Source: Serilophus lunatus (taxonomy: Eukaryota; Chordata; Aves; Passeriformes; Eurylaimidae). Taken from it: a stretch of DNA of 64,000 nucleotides. The stretch is from assembly GCA_013399895.1 (NCBI GenBank), contig VXBA01001835.1, positions 434,001-498,000 on the forward strand. Direction: 5' to 3'. How positions within the stretch are numbered: position 1 is the first letter of the stretch; each line of letters starts with the position of its first letter. Positions 12,501 through 27,500 of this stretch are shown one piece after another. Under the pieces are notes generated by a model, which had not been told where the DNA came from, ran no database searches, and worked only from the letters and a program-made list of their open reading frames with translations. The position numbers were made by a program, and so were the translations under genes.

Positions 12501-15500
12501 TCTCGCTTGGATATATATTCTTCTATAGAAGAAGCCAATTGTTACGCATTTGATTACCCCATTACATGTACAGCTGAAGGAGAAATGCATTGTAAAAACT
12601 ATTGCTGTCTTGAGAGATTTTTTATTTTTGTTTAGAAGCATTTTCATGGGGACCTTAGGGAGTAGAAGCCTGTTTAGGAGGAATAGAGCAGATTCTCAGC
12701 TGATGTGATCTTCTAGAACCTGGTTTTACTCAGGGCAGGTCTGGCAATTTTTCTCAGCTGAGGGGTGTCTGAAGGACTAACCCCATGTATGACTGAGTTC
12801 CCACTGATTGCAGGATTTTTAGATAGCGGACAGGTTGATGTAATTGCTAAGTGAAAGGCAGAGCTTGAAGCCTCAATCACTTGATTATTGCACTGGAACA
12901 TCTGTGACAGATTGTTGTTAGTGATGGATTTTAAATATAGCCGGTATTGTTTCTTTTACTTCCACTTGAGCTGCTGTACTGTGTGTCAACCTGTATTTGT
13001 CATGTCAATCCTGATGTATTTTATCTGAGTTACAATATGACTCCATAGGACTACCTAATAATTTAAATTTGTCCAGGGGGTTTCATTCTCATCACTTCTC
13101 TGTGCCAGCAGTTGTCTAGTTCAGGAAAACAAATGTGCAGAAATGTATTCACTCTTTTGCTGTTTTTTGACCCCCAGCTCTCAAAAGCAGCTCACTGCTG
13201 CAGTAAATGAACATGAGTGCTAGTGTATAGGAGCATAAGGGTATGTGTGGCTGGAAATGAGAATTTATGCTTTAGCATCATTGATTTGGATTGGCTAAGC
13301 TCCTAAGACTTATGCCTAAGGTAGAATACTTCTGCCTCCATTTCGTAGACTCACTGCCTACTCGTATGCGACCCGCACATTCTGTAGCAAATGTAGTCTT
13401 TGAAGTTGTTGGGCCACAACAGTTTACAGAAGCTCAAAGTCTAGGTTCATGAGTGATAGCATCCCTAAATTGAGTTCTACCCATATCTCATTGCTTTCAC
13501 TCTGGAAAGCTTGTCTATTATTTTCATGCCCGATTCCTTATTTCTCCTCCTGCTGATGCAATTGTGCTGTTCTGTTAATCCATTTCCTCTTTGAATTTTG
13601 CAGGACACTGAGAGGTTTCAGTCCTACAGTCAAAATCTGGAGTGCAAGCTGCTGTCAAAAGAACAAGAACTGGAACAATTGGTTCAAAAACAGAAAAGGG
13701 TACTAACTGATATCCTTCAGAGTTAAAAAATAGATAACTCTTATTTGTTCATGTGATTTTTATTTAGGTACTCTTTTAGCTCCCAAAACTGCAAGTTGGT
13801 GTGATGTGGTTCTGCCAAACTGTCACCTTCCATTGCTTTGGTGTTATATGCTTAGGAAAAATGTTACCCTTTATTTCTGGAGAAATTTTCCTTTAATATG
13901 ATAAAATGAAAACAAAAATGATTTGGATATTCTCACCAGCTAGAATGTTAATTTTAAGAAAATGTAGGAGAATTTGACTGTCTTTGATGTGCTAGGAACT
14001 GTCATGATACCCAGACCGCTCAAGAGTACAGAACAGTGATTTACCTGTTCACCTTTGCTCCAAGCTTGTACCAACCACTCATTTACTTGTTTTGGATGAT
14101 TCAGCATTATGGACTTGAAATGCTCCCTGCTGAACAACCTGCTCCTGATACATCTCTGTGATAACAGTTTTATAGCAGTGCATGGTTCTCTGGCATGGTA
14201 ACAGCTTGTCAAGTTCCCATATTAAAACCCAAGTATGACCTGCTTGGGGAAGCAGAGTATTTCTGTTTGTGTGAACTTGCTGTGAAGTGTCAGTGCAGGA
14301 AAGACTAGCAATAAGGGAGGGCAGTAGCACTGGAATTTCAAGGGCTGAAATGGAATGCTGTAAACACAATTCCCTCTGTAGAGTCTGAAATACATGTAAA
14401 AAATTTTCCTGTCGGCAGTCCGGGGAAGCAGAAGTAAGAGGGGAAAGGAAGGAAGAAGAAAAAGAAGTTTGAGGACAGTTTCTTAGTTGTATGTAGTATT
14501 CAGATCCTCTTCTGAGGAATGAGTCCAGGTGCTGCTGGAGCTGATGGGAATTGTAGTAGATTTTTGAATTAGAATTGTAGAGGTACTTGAGTAAGAGGAG
14601 AGACAAACTTCTGACTTACTATAATTATGCAAGTTTTGGTTGTCCTGGGGGGCTATCACAAGTCAAATGAAGCACATGATGGGTAAAAGCCAGCATGGAT
14701 TCACCAAGGGGTGAAAAACCAGTTTGACAAACCTGTTTTCCTTCTAGAACAAGGTAAACTGCCCATTTGATTGGGGCAATCAACAGACGTTGTCTACCGA
14801 GATTTCTCCTAGGCTTTTGATCAGGTTTCCCACAGCCTTCTCCTAGAGAAACTGGTGTTTTATGATCTGGGCAAGTGTTCCATGCAGTGGCAGGGAACTG
14901 GCTGACAGGAGGCATCCCAGAGGGTGGTGGTGGTGGTAAATAGCTCCTTTTCACACTGGCAACCTGGCACAAGTAGGGTCACCAGGACTGACACTGGGCC
15001 CAAAGCTGCTTAATACCTTCTGAAGTGATCTGGATGATGGCATCAAATATACCCTGACAGAGTTTGTTGATAATACAAAACTGAGTGGGAAAGCAGACAC
15101 TTTGGAAGAGAGAGCCACCCTACAGGAAGACCTGGATAGGCTGCAGGAGTGGGCTAACAAGAATCTTAAGAAGTTCAGCAAACACAAGTGTAAGACCAGA
15201 GAAAACTTAATCCAGGAGTGCAGCACAGGCTGAGATCTACTTTGCTGGAGAGCAGCTCTGTGAAAAGGGACCTATGGGTGCGGGTGGACAACAAGTTCTA
15301 TATGAGTGAATGATGTTGCTGCTGCAGCAAAGAAAGGCAGCCAGGATGCTGCATTGTATCAACCAACAGGCATTATCTCACTCTACTCAGCACTTGTCAG
15401 GCCGCTTCTGGAATACCATGCTCAGTTTTGGTCACTGCTATACAAAATAGATGTGAACAGGCCGGAGAGGTTCCAGTGAAGGGTCACAAAGTTAATGAGA

Positions 15501-18500
15501 GGACTGGGAAGCCTTACATGCAAGGAAGGGCTGAGAGAACTGGGTTTGTTCAGCCTTGAGAAAAGAAGACTTGGAGTACACCATGTTCTGGTATTTAAAG
15601 GGTGGCTGCAATAAAAGATGAAGACTCTCTTTTTGCAAGGAGTCACATGAATCAGACAGGTGGTGGGTCCCTGGCACCCTCCTGATTGGACACAAGACAA
15701 AAATTTTTCATGATAAGAAAAATCAGCCATTGGAATAAACTCCCCAGGGAAATGGTGGACTCCCTGAAGTTGGACACTTCTAATATTCAGCTAGACAGGG
15801 TGTCAGACCAACTTGTCTAGACTGTGCTTTTGGCAAGGTTGGAACAGATGATTCTTGGGTCTACCTTCCAACTTGGTTATTCTATGAAGGTTACCTGCCA
15901 AGGGTTTAGGACTAAACTAAAAGGCCATTCCATAACTGAAATCAACTGCCTGATGTTAATTACCCTTGTTCAGTATCACTGTGAATCAGAATAGATGTGG
16001 TTTTATACATGCTGTTTACCACATTGCAGGACTACTGAAATAATCTATACTTTGAAGATATCTGTGGAGGTGCTAAAATCAGGCATTTTTAATCTGAAAC
16101 TAACAAAAAAAATGGAAGAAATTACTTATTACATTTTTGTAATGATTATGTTTTAATATTCTCCTTTTTTTGTTTTTTTTCTGTGAAGCTATGTTTAAAA
16201 CTTAGCTCAACCAGTAATTCTTAAAACTGTTATCTTGTGTTTTTCTAAAGTATATGTTTTCTAAGCTTAGTATAAAACATCTGGAAGCTATTCAAAGGCT
16301 TACACTCCATTTTAAGTTTGGTATATTCAAACAATATAGACAATAGTGTCAGGAGGTCTTATCTTATGATTGTTGTCTACTTAGCCATTATCTACTGTTG
16401 CCTATCTTGGAGAACATAAAACAACGTCTCTGCTATTTTTATTAGTATTATTTTTATCTGATTTTGTTTTCCTTTTCTATTCAATACATTGCTTATTATT
16501 AGTAGTATTACTGTGATTTTTATTTTGTTTATAATTTCTCTTATTTATCACTTCCCCTCTCCCTTACGAATTTGTATGAATCACAACATGGGTGCTTTTG
16601 AAGGACACGATCTTCGTATTACCATAAAAATTAAACTATCCCATTTTATTTTCATGGAAAAGAAGCTGTGTTAGACTAAAGAAATTCCCTATTTCTAATG
16701 ATGTGGTGAGTGAGAGAATTTTTTCAGATGATAGGTGACAATTGAAACTTTTGATGTTCAACCAGCTGATTGGCCCACTATTAAAGGGATTTTCAGTATT
16801 TAATTTTTTTTTTTCTGGTATAGTGAGCTAGCCTGTTTATTTGAATGCTTTACTCAGTTTCATTAGAGGCAGTATTTTCTACATACATTTTTCTAGTTTC
16901 TAACAACCTTCTCTGAAGGTGATGCTTATCTTTACTCAGATCTGGTTTTATAATACTATTTTATCACTCATTTTTTTGTATTACTTTTCATTTGCCTATA
17001 TATCCATATGTGCTGTCTAATGTTTGCCTAGAGATCACTGTCAGTTTTGCCTCCTCCTCTTACATGGAAATATACTTTGATAATTAAGTCTATTCTTGCA
17101 GACAATTATGGTAGCTTGGTTGAATTAAAACCTCCATGTTTGATTATATGGGAGAATCTCTTGGGAGTAATACAAGTGTTTTTTTCCAAATGTCATTAAA
17201 TAGTCTTTTTAAAATTTATTTTATTTTAAAATACAATGTTGTTATTCCTGTGTTGGAAATTATTATCAAAAATGTGAACGAGATCTTCCAAACCAGATGA
17301 ATTCAGTGTTGTTTCTGCTAACATAGACAGAGGGTTTCTCCCTTCTGAGAGTCTTCTGCCTCGCATGACTGAAATATGGGTCTGATTTCATGTTGACTGG
17401 CTGAGATTCCTTTCTCTAGGCTTTTTTTTCTGGTTGCCACAACCTTCAATTGTCAGCTTGCTCTATATGGCTTAGATAGTGCACAAGGTTCCTTTGTTCC
17501 TCAGTGGATGTGTGATAGAATGTCTCAGAAGGAGGCAATGGGGACTGAGGATGTCCAGCATAACATCTAAGATACAGAATCTTGTGTGAGGGGAAGGAGG
17601 TAGGTGTAGACCAGGTAAAATGGAGAGAGTTACTGGGCTTCTCACATAAAATGATGGGTACTGTGGTGATGACGGCCACTGAAGAGCATGTTCTTGGGAT
17701 TTGGAATGAGATCTAGGAAAACATGGATCAATAGAACTCAAAAAAGGCAAATCAAGTGATAAGATTATAAAGAAAGGCATAAAGAACAAAATAATGCCCA
17801 AACAAAATATGTAACACTATATAGATGTTTCATCTTTCACATGCACCTGAAATAAATAGGGAGAAAAAAAAAAAAAGAAAAACTACAGAAAGGATGCTGG
17901 GCTAAGAACAAGAGGATGCATGGAGAATGCATGCGTCTTCATGGAGAATGAATGTGTCTTTCAGGGATGGCTTTGTATTGGACAATCCTAGTTCTTTATT
18001 CAACTTAAACTTGTGAGTTTTTCCTCCTGTTTTTGTCAAAAAGAGGGAATAGGCACCATCTGCTCCTGTGCTTGACCTGTGGTAATGGGTTAATTCTCTC
18101 TGCTACCTGGATTTTCTTCAACATGACTATGGGCCATGAGTCTTTCCCCATCAGTTTTCATCTACTGGATGAGCATGGGAGCCAATTTGCAGCTCCAAGA
18201 AACAGTTAGAGCTGATAGGGTCTCTGCCATTCTATTACCAGCTGAGCATCCATCTAATGAGTTATTTCATGATACTGGGACTCATTTAAGTGAATGCTTT
18301 AAAAATAGTGTTTGGCATCTCTCAAAGGATTGTATGGCTACAGTGAAAGAAAGGAGCTCTATATCGCTGTGAAATAGCCCTTTCTCCTCTTTGTTGTGTC
18401 CTGGGGTTTATAAATTATGATATTATTGCTTCTCTGACAAGAGTAAGCACAAGATTTACAGCAAGTATTTCTAACATCAGTATGTGTGATTCGGAGAGAT

Positions 18501-21500
18501 GATGTTGGCTACCATTGCAGTTAAATTCCAGAACAGTCTTTATGTAAGTTTTCAGGTGGCCATAGTAGTAAGTGGGATTTTTGCCTGCAATTTTTAGCTT
18601 GTAAGATTTTTTTAAATTCATATTTTTATGGTCACTTTTTGTTTCTTCCAAAGCCTCTCCTCTGGATAAGAAAGTCTTGTCTTCTAGTACTTGCAGCACC
18701 TGGTCTTTTATTCAGAATAGATAACTTCATTCTATCAAGGAGTTGAAACAATTTTCAGGAACTGAAGTAATCTATCCATGTAAACCAACATGGATCAACA
18801 AACTCAGCAGTAATCTGATGCCCAGCCAGTCAATGTTCCCTGTGAACTCTGAGCCTGCTGAGGCTACAGTTCAGCAAATATGTTAAGCTGGTGCTACTTC
18901 TAAGTGTTCCCACTCTGCTGTTGCTCCTGGTGTCTCACAATCCCAGTTAGAAAGTATTTTCTGCTTTTGTTTTTAACTTGGGCCTTGTTCAAAACCAAGA
19001 CCAGAACAACAGCAGCATTACAGAGTGGGAACAGACTGTCATAGCTGAGTGAGGACAGATTTTGGTTGGGTGAGCTCTGCTTGTTTGGTTGGGTTAGGCA
19101 AAATGAGAGTGATAATGACATTGTGTCTCAGATGCTCCTAGTACATTTTATGTCCCTTAAAATGCATACAGAAACAAAATAAATTAAAATAAAGCTTTTA
19201 TATTTTTAGGTCAGCGGTGCCTTCTCTAATAAGAACTTCTGTTCATTCTATCATCTCAGTTTGCTTTGTTAGCCAGGGAGAAGTAGGTAGAACTTCTTTA
19301 TATGCCAGAGGCCACTGTCATCTGCAGTTATCTGTTTCACAGGGAAGGTGTATCTTTCCTTTGGTGTACTTTGGCAAGTGAATATAAAATGAATAAAAAA
19401 GCTCTAATTCACACTTCTTGGCAGATCTAGCTGAGGTAGCAGAAAGGTTGCTGCTTGTTCATATTACTGGGGATGGGAAAATTTATCAGCTACGAGATTT
19501 AAATCTAACAGTTTTTAGACAGAACTCTGAATCAGTCTGTGTAGGCCTTGTCTTTGTGAGAAATGATCTAAAATAGCAGTTGTGAATATCAACTAAGTGC
19601 TGCTAATGTGATCTGTAGCACCCTTTTTTACTTGTTTTGTCCTGGTGCATTTTTGAACTGCATGAAATTCAATCATAGAGTCGAATAGCTTTGTTTTTGT
19701 GTAACATAATTATGTCTGTACAAGAGCAATGGAAGAGTACCATGTTTGTTTTATTCCTACTTTGGCTTTGATAGAAATAGCTTCCCTGTTCAACCAACCT
19801 CTAAGATTTGAATGGAAAGCCTCAAAACCAAGATGCCTTGGTTAGTTACAATATTTTCTGTTCTCTTTTCTTCCACCCTAGTTAGAGCATCAATGTACAG
19901 AACTCCTCAGTGGCAAAGAAGAAACCAAAGTAGAGAACACCAAGCTGAAGATGACTAACCAGGAGCTGCTGAGAGATCTGGAGAGAACATCTCATGAACT
20001 AAGCCTGGCTCAACAGCAGTTACAGGTGCTTCAGGAGGAGGCATCAAGACTACATGAGGAGAAGGAAATGTAAGTATCCTGCTGTAATAGTTCTAGCGCA
20101 TTTGCTTAGTGTGCCAGTGAGCCTCCTTCTGAGAGTATTCAATGCCGTGATTTAAACTTGTGTTTTAAACAGAAACGATCAGCAAAGCCACATGCAGTTC
20201 TAGCTATTTTCCCCCAAGTAATTCAGCATGTTTTCTGTACCGTATCTGGCTTCTACAGAATGTTTTGCTATGTGTTCTCTCCTCTACCATTTGCAGAGGG
20301 TACTTGAAATTACAAGTCAGTTTAATGCCTTAGCTTTGAAATGCCAATGGGATTCCTTACAGAAATTACAGCTGTAGCATATGATTCTCTATCCTCCTCA
20401 AAGCTAAGTCTGTCTGAAACTTGCTTCTCAGAATGCACTCTGGCTCTGAGTCACCTAGGACCTACCTTTGTTTCTTCATCAAAAGTAAGCATAGTAAATA
20501 ATTTCTAACCAAGAAGCTCAGCCAGCAAGATAAGATGTAGCTTATCACAATTCACATAAAGCCTTATGGTGATGCAGAACCATAATTTGGATGTTTTCAG
20601 TTCAAAAGTTGCGGATTTCAGATTCTGATTCTGAATGAAAAAAAAAATCAAAAGGAAATATTTACAGTTCACATTTTGAGGGACAGAAATGACCTTTAAG
20701 TTACAGATCAGTCTGTCTTGCTCCAGCCTTATGCACAAAGCAGAAGTTACATTACCTTGAAGCTGTAATTGGCAGAAATGTTCAGTGAATTCCATTTTAA
20801 AGAAATACTCAGAGATCTGTAAAACCCTCTCACTGCCAATGGAGATCACATGGATGCCAGGCATATCTAGCCTCAATACATTTCTGCAGTGAACTGTTTA
20901 GCTCATAGCTGTTGCTGTTTGACATATTTTGGGATAGAGCAGAACATTAGTTCAAATGTCATATTCTTCTTCTCTTAAGCTTTATGTTAACTTCTGGGTG
21001 GTGTTACTCAATTATTTTTTCCTTGAAGGTATAAATAATGAACTTTGTTGATCAATTATTGTTAAAGAATGGCCACCATGTTTAGAACACTATTTTTGGG
21101 TTTGCATGCTTGATATATGTTTTGGAAGTAGACAAGAGAAATATTCCTCCTCAAGGTGGTTTGTTTCCTCTTTGAGGGCTCTCTTTTCAGATCCAGAGCA
21201 AAGACTATGGAATGATCTGATTTTAAAGCTACAGAGAAAATCTGCCCAGTGGCCAGACTGCTGAATAATACTACTACATTTACAAAGCACTTTGGATTCA
21301 ATAGTGGTTTATGGAATTAGAGTTCAGCCCTACTCAACTGCACCTGCAGTGTTGCTTTAAACATCTGTATCAGTCTGGTAAGACCTGAGCTGTTGAAGCA
21401 GGTGGAATGTTCAGACAGTGCACAGGAAGAACTTGAGGCTTCACTGAAAGACAAAAAAAACATTTAAGGCCAGACACCAAATTGCATTAAATCAAAGTAA

Positions 21501-24500
21501 ATGGTGTTAAAATGGCTGCATAACTATCAGAAATTGGAAAGAAATTGTAAGGATTGTAGATGCGCATGAGCCTGATGTATGGTTCCAGCAGCCAGACAAG
21601 CTCTAGTTCTGGATAAAATATTGCCTGTTTTTTAGTGGCCATGACTGAGAAGTATTTCAGCAGTGTATCTTTTCTGAATGCTCCAAGTGCCAGTATCAAC
21701 GTATATTAAGCTCTCTAGATGAAGAAATTAAAAAGCTATTTTGTAAAAAAGAACCTCTTCTCCTTCCTCTGCTAACTCCAAACTGCCGTGGTACGGTGGG
21801 CCTTATACCGACTAAACATTTTTAAAATTAGTAACCATTCATGCAGAAAAAAATCTACAGGTTTGGAGAAGCTGAAGTCTCAAATGTAGATACTCCTGGG
21901 GGAAGCATTTTAGCAGTGTTCTTACCATGGTTAGAACAATTTTTATTTTTTTTTTTTACTACAGGGAAGTGTACCGAGTGACAGAAACCTTACAGAGAGA
22001 GAAGTCAGGCCTTCTGAAGCAGCTGGATTTTTTAAGGTAATGCAGACCCTACATTCAAGAACTTCTTACATAATTCTAAAGAGGTATATTAAAGGATGAA
22101 ATTATGTTGGGATATATACTTAGTGTAGGTATCCAGGTGTTGACAATGGGGTGCCACAGGGGCAGCTTCTGTGCCAGAGAGAAGAGGCCAGGGCTGCCCC
22201 ATGCTGACACACACCACGCAGGGCACAGGAGAGCCCCAAAGGCACAATGATGCTTCTGGGAAAGCCTCTGTAAGAAGGATTAAAAAACAGCACAGGAGTT
22301 GTGAGAGAGGAGTGAGGAAAAAATGCGTGAGAAAGCCCTTCAGACACCAAGGTCAACGAAGAAGGACAGGTAGAAAGTGCTGCAGGCACTGGTGCAGTGA
22401 GTCCTGTGTAGCTTGAGCAGAACCCACACAAGAGGAGCCTCCTGGCAGGAGCTTGGCCCCTGGGGAGGAGCCCATGAAGGAGCATGTTTTCTGGCAGAAG
22501 CTGTGACCTGTGGGGAACTCACACTAAAGCTGTCCCTTTGTGAAGGACTGTGCCCTATGGAAAGGATGTATGTTGGAGCAGTTTGTGGAGGACTGTAACC
22601 TGTGTGAGGTAACCCACATTGGAGCAAGAGAACAATGTGGGAAGGAAGGACCCACAGAGAGAAGCTGTTATGGACTGACCACAAACCCCACTGTTCCCCA
22701 TGCCCCTGTGCCACTCGGGATTAGTAAGGAGGTAGAAGAGCTGAGAGCACAGGAGTGAAGTTGAGCCTGAGAAGAAAGGGGATTTGGGGATAAGGTGATT
22801 TCAGTTTTGTCTATGTTTCTTGTCATCCTATAGTTGAGTCTGTTTTGTCTGTAATGACAGTTGGTAAGTAATCTTCCTGTCCTTATTTTGACCCACAAGC
22901 TTTTCCATCTTATTTTCTTTCCTTGTGAGGTTGAGGAAGGGGAGTGAGAGTGTGGCTGAGTGCCAGTCAAGGTCATCCTGTCACAGGATAATGACACAAA
23001 ACATAGTAAAAAATGGTTACAAAAGACTTTCGTATGCCCTGTTCTTGGATACAGTAAAAGGCAGCACACCTGAAATGTATGCTTTGTTTGGCCAATTCAG
23101 TATTGTAGGACAGTCTCCTTTTCAAAAGTCAAATATAAAACAGAACAAAAGTGAATTGTTCTAAACTGATTCTGTGGTTAAAGCCTGGCTGCAGGAGGCT
23201 TGAAACTTACTAAAAGGCTCTCTTGTTTCTCAAATGGTCGGAGTTGATCCAAAATAAATATTGTTACCCCAAAATGCTTGTTTGAAAAATGATATCGAAA
23301 TATAGTTAGCTAACATTTCCTTATTGATAGACTTCAAAGTTTGGAGCTATATTCAGACAACTGTAGCCCTCTCTTTAATGTGCAGCAATGTTAAGTTCTG
23401 TTTGCTCAGTGATCAATTTGCATGGGCTATAGATTCCACCTGCCTGTAGGCTTTTATTGACTGCATTTCCTTCAGGAGGCCTCATTTTAAAGTTACCTGA
23501 AAATATTGCGTGCTTGAGGGAAGGCTCTTATTTTGCAATGTGTTTTTGATAGTCCACTCTATGTGGTGTGATCTTGTCTGCTGCAAGTAATGGGGACATA
23601 GGTAGAAACATCTGACAACAGAGTTTATTTCTGCTCACCCAGGCTATAGTGGCTGCTCATTCTCTTTTGTGGCCAGGCAAGCAACAGATGGAGACAGAGG
23701 ATGATGTCCTAAGCAAGTATATCAGATCTGATCAAAGTCTGCTGGTTGCCTGGGGTCTCCATTTCTCGACATTTTCATAGTTTCTGCATAAAGGATACAA
23801 GACAGATGTTTTCCTGGGAAGACTTTTCCATAGCAGCCACAACTGTAGCCCTCAGAGGGACATAACTGGTCTTCACAGCTGTCAGCAGATGAACAAGAGA
23901 TGGTGTTCATTAAACCCTCTCCACATTAAGAGGTAGTCTTTACTGTGAAAATCATTAAACATTCTAATTTATTATAAGTGAAGTCACATTGACCTGAACT
24001 GATTTCTATGTGTTAAGGCTTTTGCGTAGATAAACTGCAGAATGAGGTCCAGATGCCATCTGGCTTTAATCACCATAGCCCTGCTGGAAAAATCAATAGC
24101 CCAGACAAGGAGCTGGCTTTGGGGAAAATATAAATAAAGGATGATCAAAGGTTTACACTGCCAACTGTCTAGTCTGTCTGCTAGTGTGGAGTAGAAAAGT
24201 TAGCAGTTCTAAAACTTGGCTTCAGTGTTTCTTTTGTGTTCCCTTTACAGAGAGAGGAACAAACATCTTAAAGATGAACGTGACATATTTTTACAGGTAA
24301 CCAACTATTATTTTCAAGCCCAGTGTTGAGGAAACACGTATCAGAAGAGCCTCAAAAGAAGAGGATCAGAAGGCTATGCAGGCGATAGACCTTTGGGCTC
24401 CTTAAATCTCGCCCCATTCTTAATTTGTATTATCTTTTATTCTCACTTAAAAATAAGATTTTTAAATTTGCTAAATATTTTTAAGAGCTACGTATTTACA

Positions 24501-27500
24501 ATTATAAAGTTGGAGCTATCTGGAGAGAGATGAAAGTGTTTTGGAAGAAACTATGGATGGATTTATGAGGGGATTAAATAACTTAAAAATCAAACAATTA
24601 AATCGTGTAATTTGTTTAGTCAAGAGTAGCTAATATTCTGAAACATTTATACAACAGTACAATAAATGAGTATCTGAATCAGTACCAGAATACCTATTGT
24701 TACTGGGTAAGAGCAGATCAGTTTTTAAACGGCAGCAGAACCCCTAAGAAGTTCTAGAAGAATCCTGTAAAGAGTAAGGAGACTAAGACCATTTAGTTTA
24801 CATTTGTTTGTGCTCTTAGTCCTGCAAGAAGTTCCTGGTGTAAAAGAATACATCCGTTGACTTTTTTTCATGACATGCTGTTTTATTGTAGTTCGCTCAG
24901 TTTACAAAGCAGATGAATTCTTGCAGGATCTGGAGTTTCCCTGTTCTGATTATTTATCAATCAGGATTCTGAAGCATTCATATCTATAGTATTTTTTCTA
25001 CATTTTTTTTCTTTCCTATGCATTGCATTATTTAAACATTAGGAATGGGAGCAGTTAGTCATAATGAACAACAGGAGTAAATTAGTCAGAAGTATTCTGT
25101 ATTTCTGCAGAAATGCAAAGCAAGTGTTCCAAAAGCCAGCTGGAAGCAAAGATCAGGGTCAGTCATTGGGAAATACATAGAGGGGAAGATGCTACCTAAC
25201 AGGTAAGAACTTTTTTTCATATGTTCCCTATTTGAGTATGATGAAGAAGATGGAAATAGAAAGATACAGAAAGAAGAAGTGAAATGTTTTCTTACTGATA
25301 CCTTTGGACTTTTCAAAACATGCCTGTCACTATAAGATTACCATGCTCGCTAAGAAATTTTAAAATGAAGTAGCAAATGTTTACATAAAACAAGTGTACT
25401 GTCTGAAAAGACAAGAAATCTCCCCATTGTGGATGAGTATATGCTGGGAGGCACAAAAGCTTGCCCATTGTCCCATAATGGGGTAATGGGGCCTTGTTCA
25501 GCTGAGTTTTTGAACATCTGGATGGAGGTCCCACAGCCACTTTGGGCACCTGTTCCTTTGCTTCAACAGTGTCTTCAAAAAATTTTGTTCCCTGTATGGT
25601 TAGCATTTCTCTCATTGTAACTTGCATCTGTGGTCATTGCACACACCTGAGAATACTCTGGATATATTTTATCTACACTCCTCCTTTTGTTGAATTACTA
25701 CTTAGAGTTTTTTTTAATCCATATTAAACAAACCCATGTCCCTCCTACCTGCTAAAGAGAAAATTAGATTACACATAGAAAAGATCTGGGTTGAGGAACT
25801 GTTTTATTCCTCCAGAATGAAGGTGGGTAGTGGCAAATGAGAAAATTAGAGTAGAGAAACTTATTTTAGCTATTCCATGAAGGTAGAATTGAGGTTAATC
25901 TAAGGTCTCATCCTGGTTCAGGTTTCTCTTGTAATTTATTAACTTACCCTATGATGGTTATAATTCTCAAACATGCTATATATATACAGATGATATGATG
26001 AGCTGACTTTTCATTGCCTGCTGTGAGTTGTAAAAAACAAGGGAGATAAATTACATTAGAATAAAACAGTAGGAATTCAGCTTCAATATATTCTTGTGAT
26101 GTATTTTCTTTTTTTCTCTGTCTAGCCATTCATTTGAAGAAGATGATATTTTCAGTAACTCAAATAGAAGGAATTCTGCTGGACTGAATGGAATTCTCTC
26201 TGAAGAGCCTGATGCTGGAGTCACTGGAGGAATGTCTAAAGCATCACATCTCCAAAGAATAATATCAATTGAAGAAGATCACCTACCCCAGCTTCTTGAC
26301 AGGCTGGTTGATAAACAGATGAGCAGATGGACTGGAGAAGATGACAATACTTCTTCTGAGATAGAAATGCCTAAGAAAAACACATATCAATCATTGGAAC
26401 ACTCACCATCCGGTTCTAGAGAGCAGCCTGTAGGGAAGGAAACACTGTCAAATGTAAGAGGGCAAAGGGGACCTCACCTTGAGTATAGTGTGAAGTTCTG
26501 GACCCTGTGATTTAAAGGAGGATGTGAAGGTCCTTGTATGCATCCGGAGGAGGGCACAAAGGTAGTGGAAGGGCTGGCAGGTGTGTGCTTGGAGGAGTGA
26601 CTGAGAACACTGGGCTTGTCTAGTTTGGAGAAACAGAGGATGAGGGATAACTTCCTTGTTAACTGCAGCTCTTTGAGGAGGGGAACTGGAGAGTGAGTTG
26701 CTGATCCCTTCTTCCTGGGATCCAGTGATAGGGTGTGTGGGAATAGTTCAAGGCTGCCTCAGAGGAGGTTCAGACTTAATGTTAGGAGGTAGTTCTTAAC
26801 TGAGAGGGTGGTCAGACACTGGAACAGGTTTCCCAGGGAGGTGGTCCATACTCCAAGCCTGTGGTTAAGAGGCATTTGAATAATGCCCTTAACAACAGGC
26901 TTTAACTTTTGGTCAGCCCTGAAGTGGTCAGGTAGTTGGACTAGATGGTTGCTGTAGGACCCATCCAACTGGAACTGTTCTATTCTATTCTATTCTATTC
27001 TATTCTATTCTATTCTATTCTATTCTATTCTATTCTATTCTATTCTATTCTATTCTATTCTATTCTATTCTATTCTATTCTATTCTATTCTATTCTATTC
27101 TATTCTATTCTATTCTATTCTATTCTATTCTATTCTATTCTATTCTATTCTATTCTATTCTATTCTATTCTATTCTATTCTATTCTATTCTATTCTATTC
27201 TATTCTATTCTATTCTATTCTATTCTATTCTATTCTATTCTATTCTATTCTATTCTATTCTATTCTATTCTATTCTATTCTATTCTATTCTATTCTATTC
27301 TATTCTATTCTATTCTATTCTATTCTATTCTATTCTATTCTATTCTATTCTATTCTATTCTATTCTATTCTATTCTATTCTATTCTATTCTATTCTATTC
27401 TATTCTATTCTATTCTATTCTATTCTATTCTATTCTATTCTATTCTATTCTATTCTATTCTATTCTATTCTATTCTATTCTATTCTATTCTATTCTATTC

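Larger units (their letters stand above)
10830..13603 (+). other. CRACR2A intron with a small CR1 fragment
   Basis: The intron holds a short antisense CR1 piece (about 11520-11620), a CAAC-type microsatellite beside an N at 11775, and otherwise unassigned AT-rich sequence. Confidence 0.75.
13700..19881 (+). other. CRACR2A intron with a long CR1 copy
   Basis: This 6.2-kb intron holds a CR1 element at about 14660-15893 and an imperfect 21-bp tandem repeat at 17919-17960. A 175-codon antisense open frame (14079-14606) has no recognisable domain and I do not treat it as a gene. The rest is AT-rich and unassigned. Confidence 0.78.

Noticed and set aside
14079..14606. 175-codon antisense open frame, the longest not explained by a repeat
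   Set aside because: It lies in a CRACR2A intron on the opposite strand. I see no domain, signal, codon bias or neighbouring exons. It is most likely chance.
22120..22758. Cluster of overlapping 61-124 codon frames on both strands in a GC-richer patch
   Set aside because: The patch reads as an ERV LTR, and the frames follow from its higher GC content.
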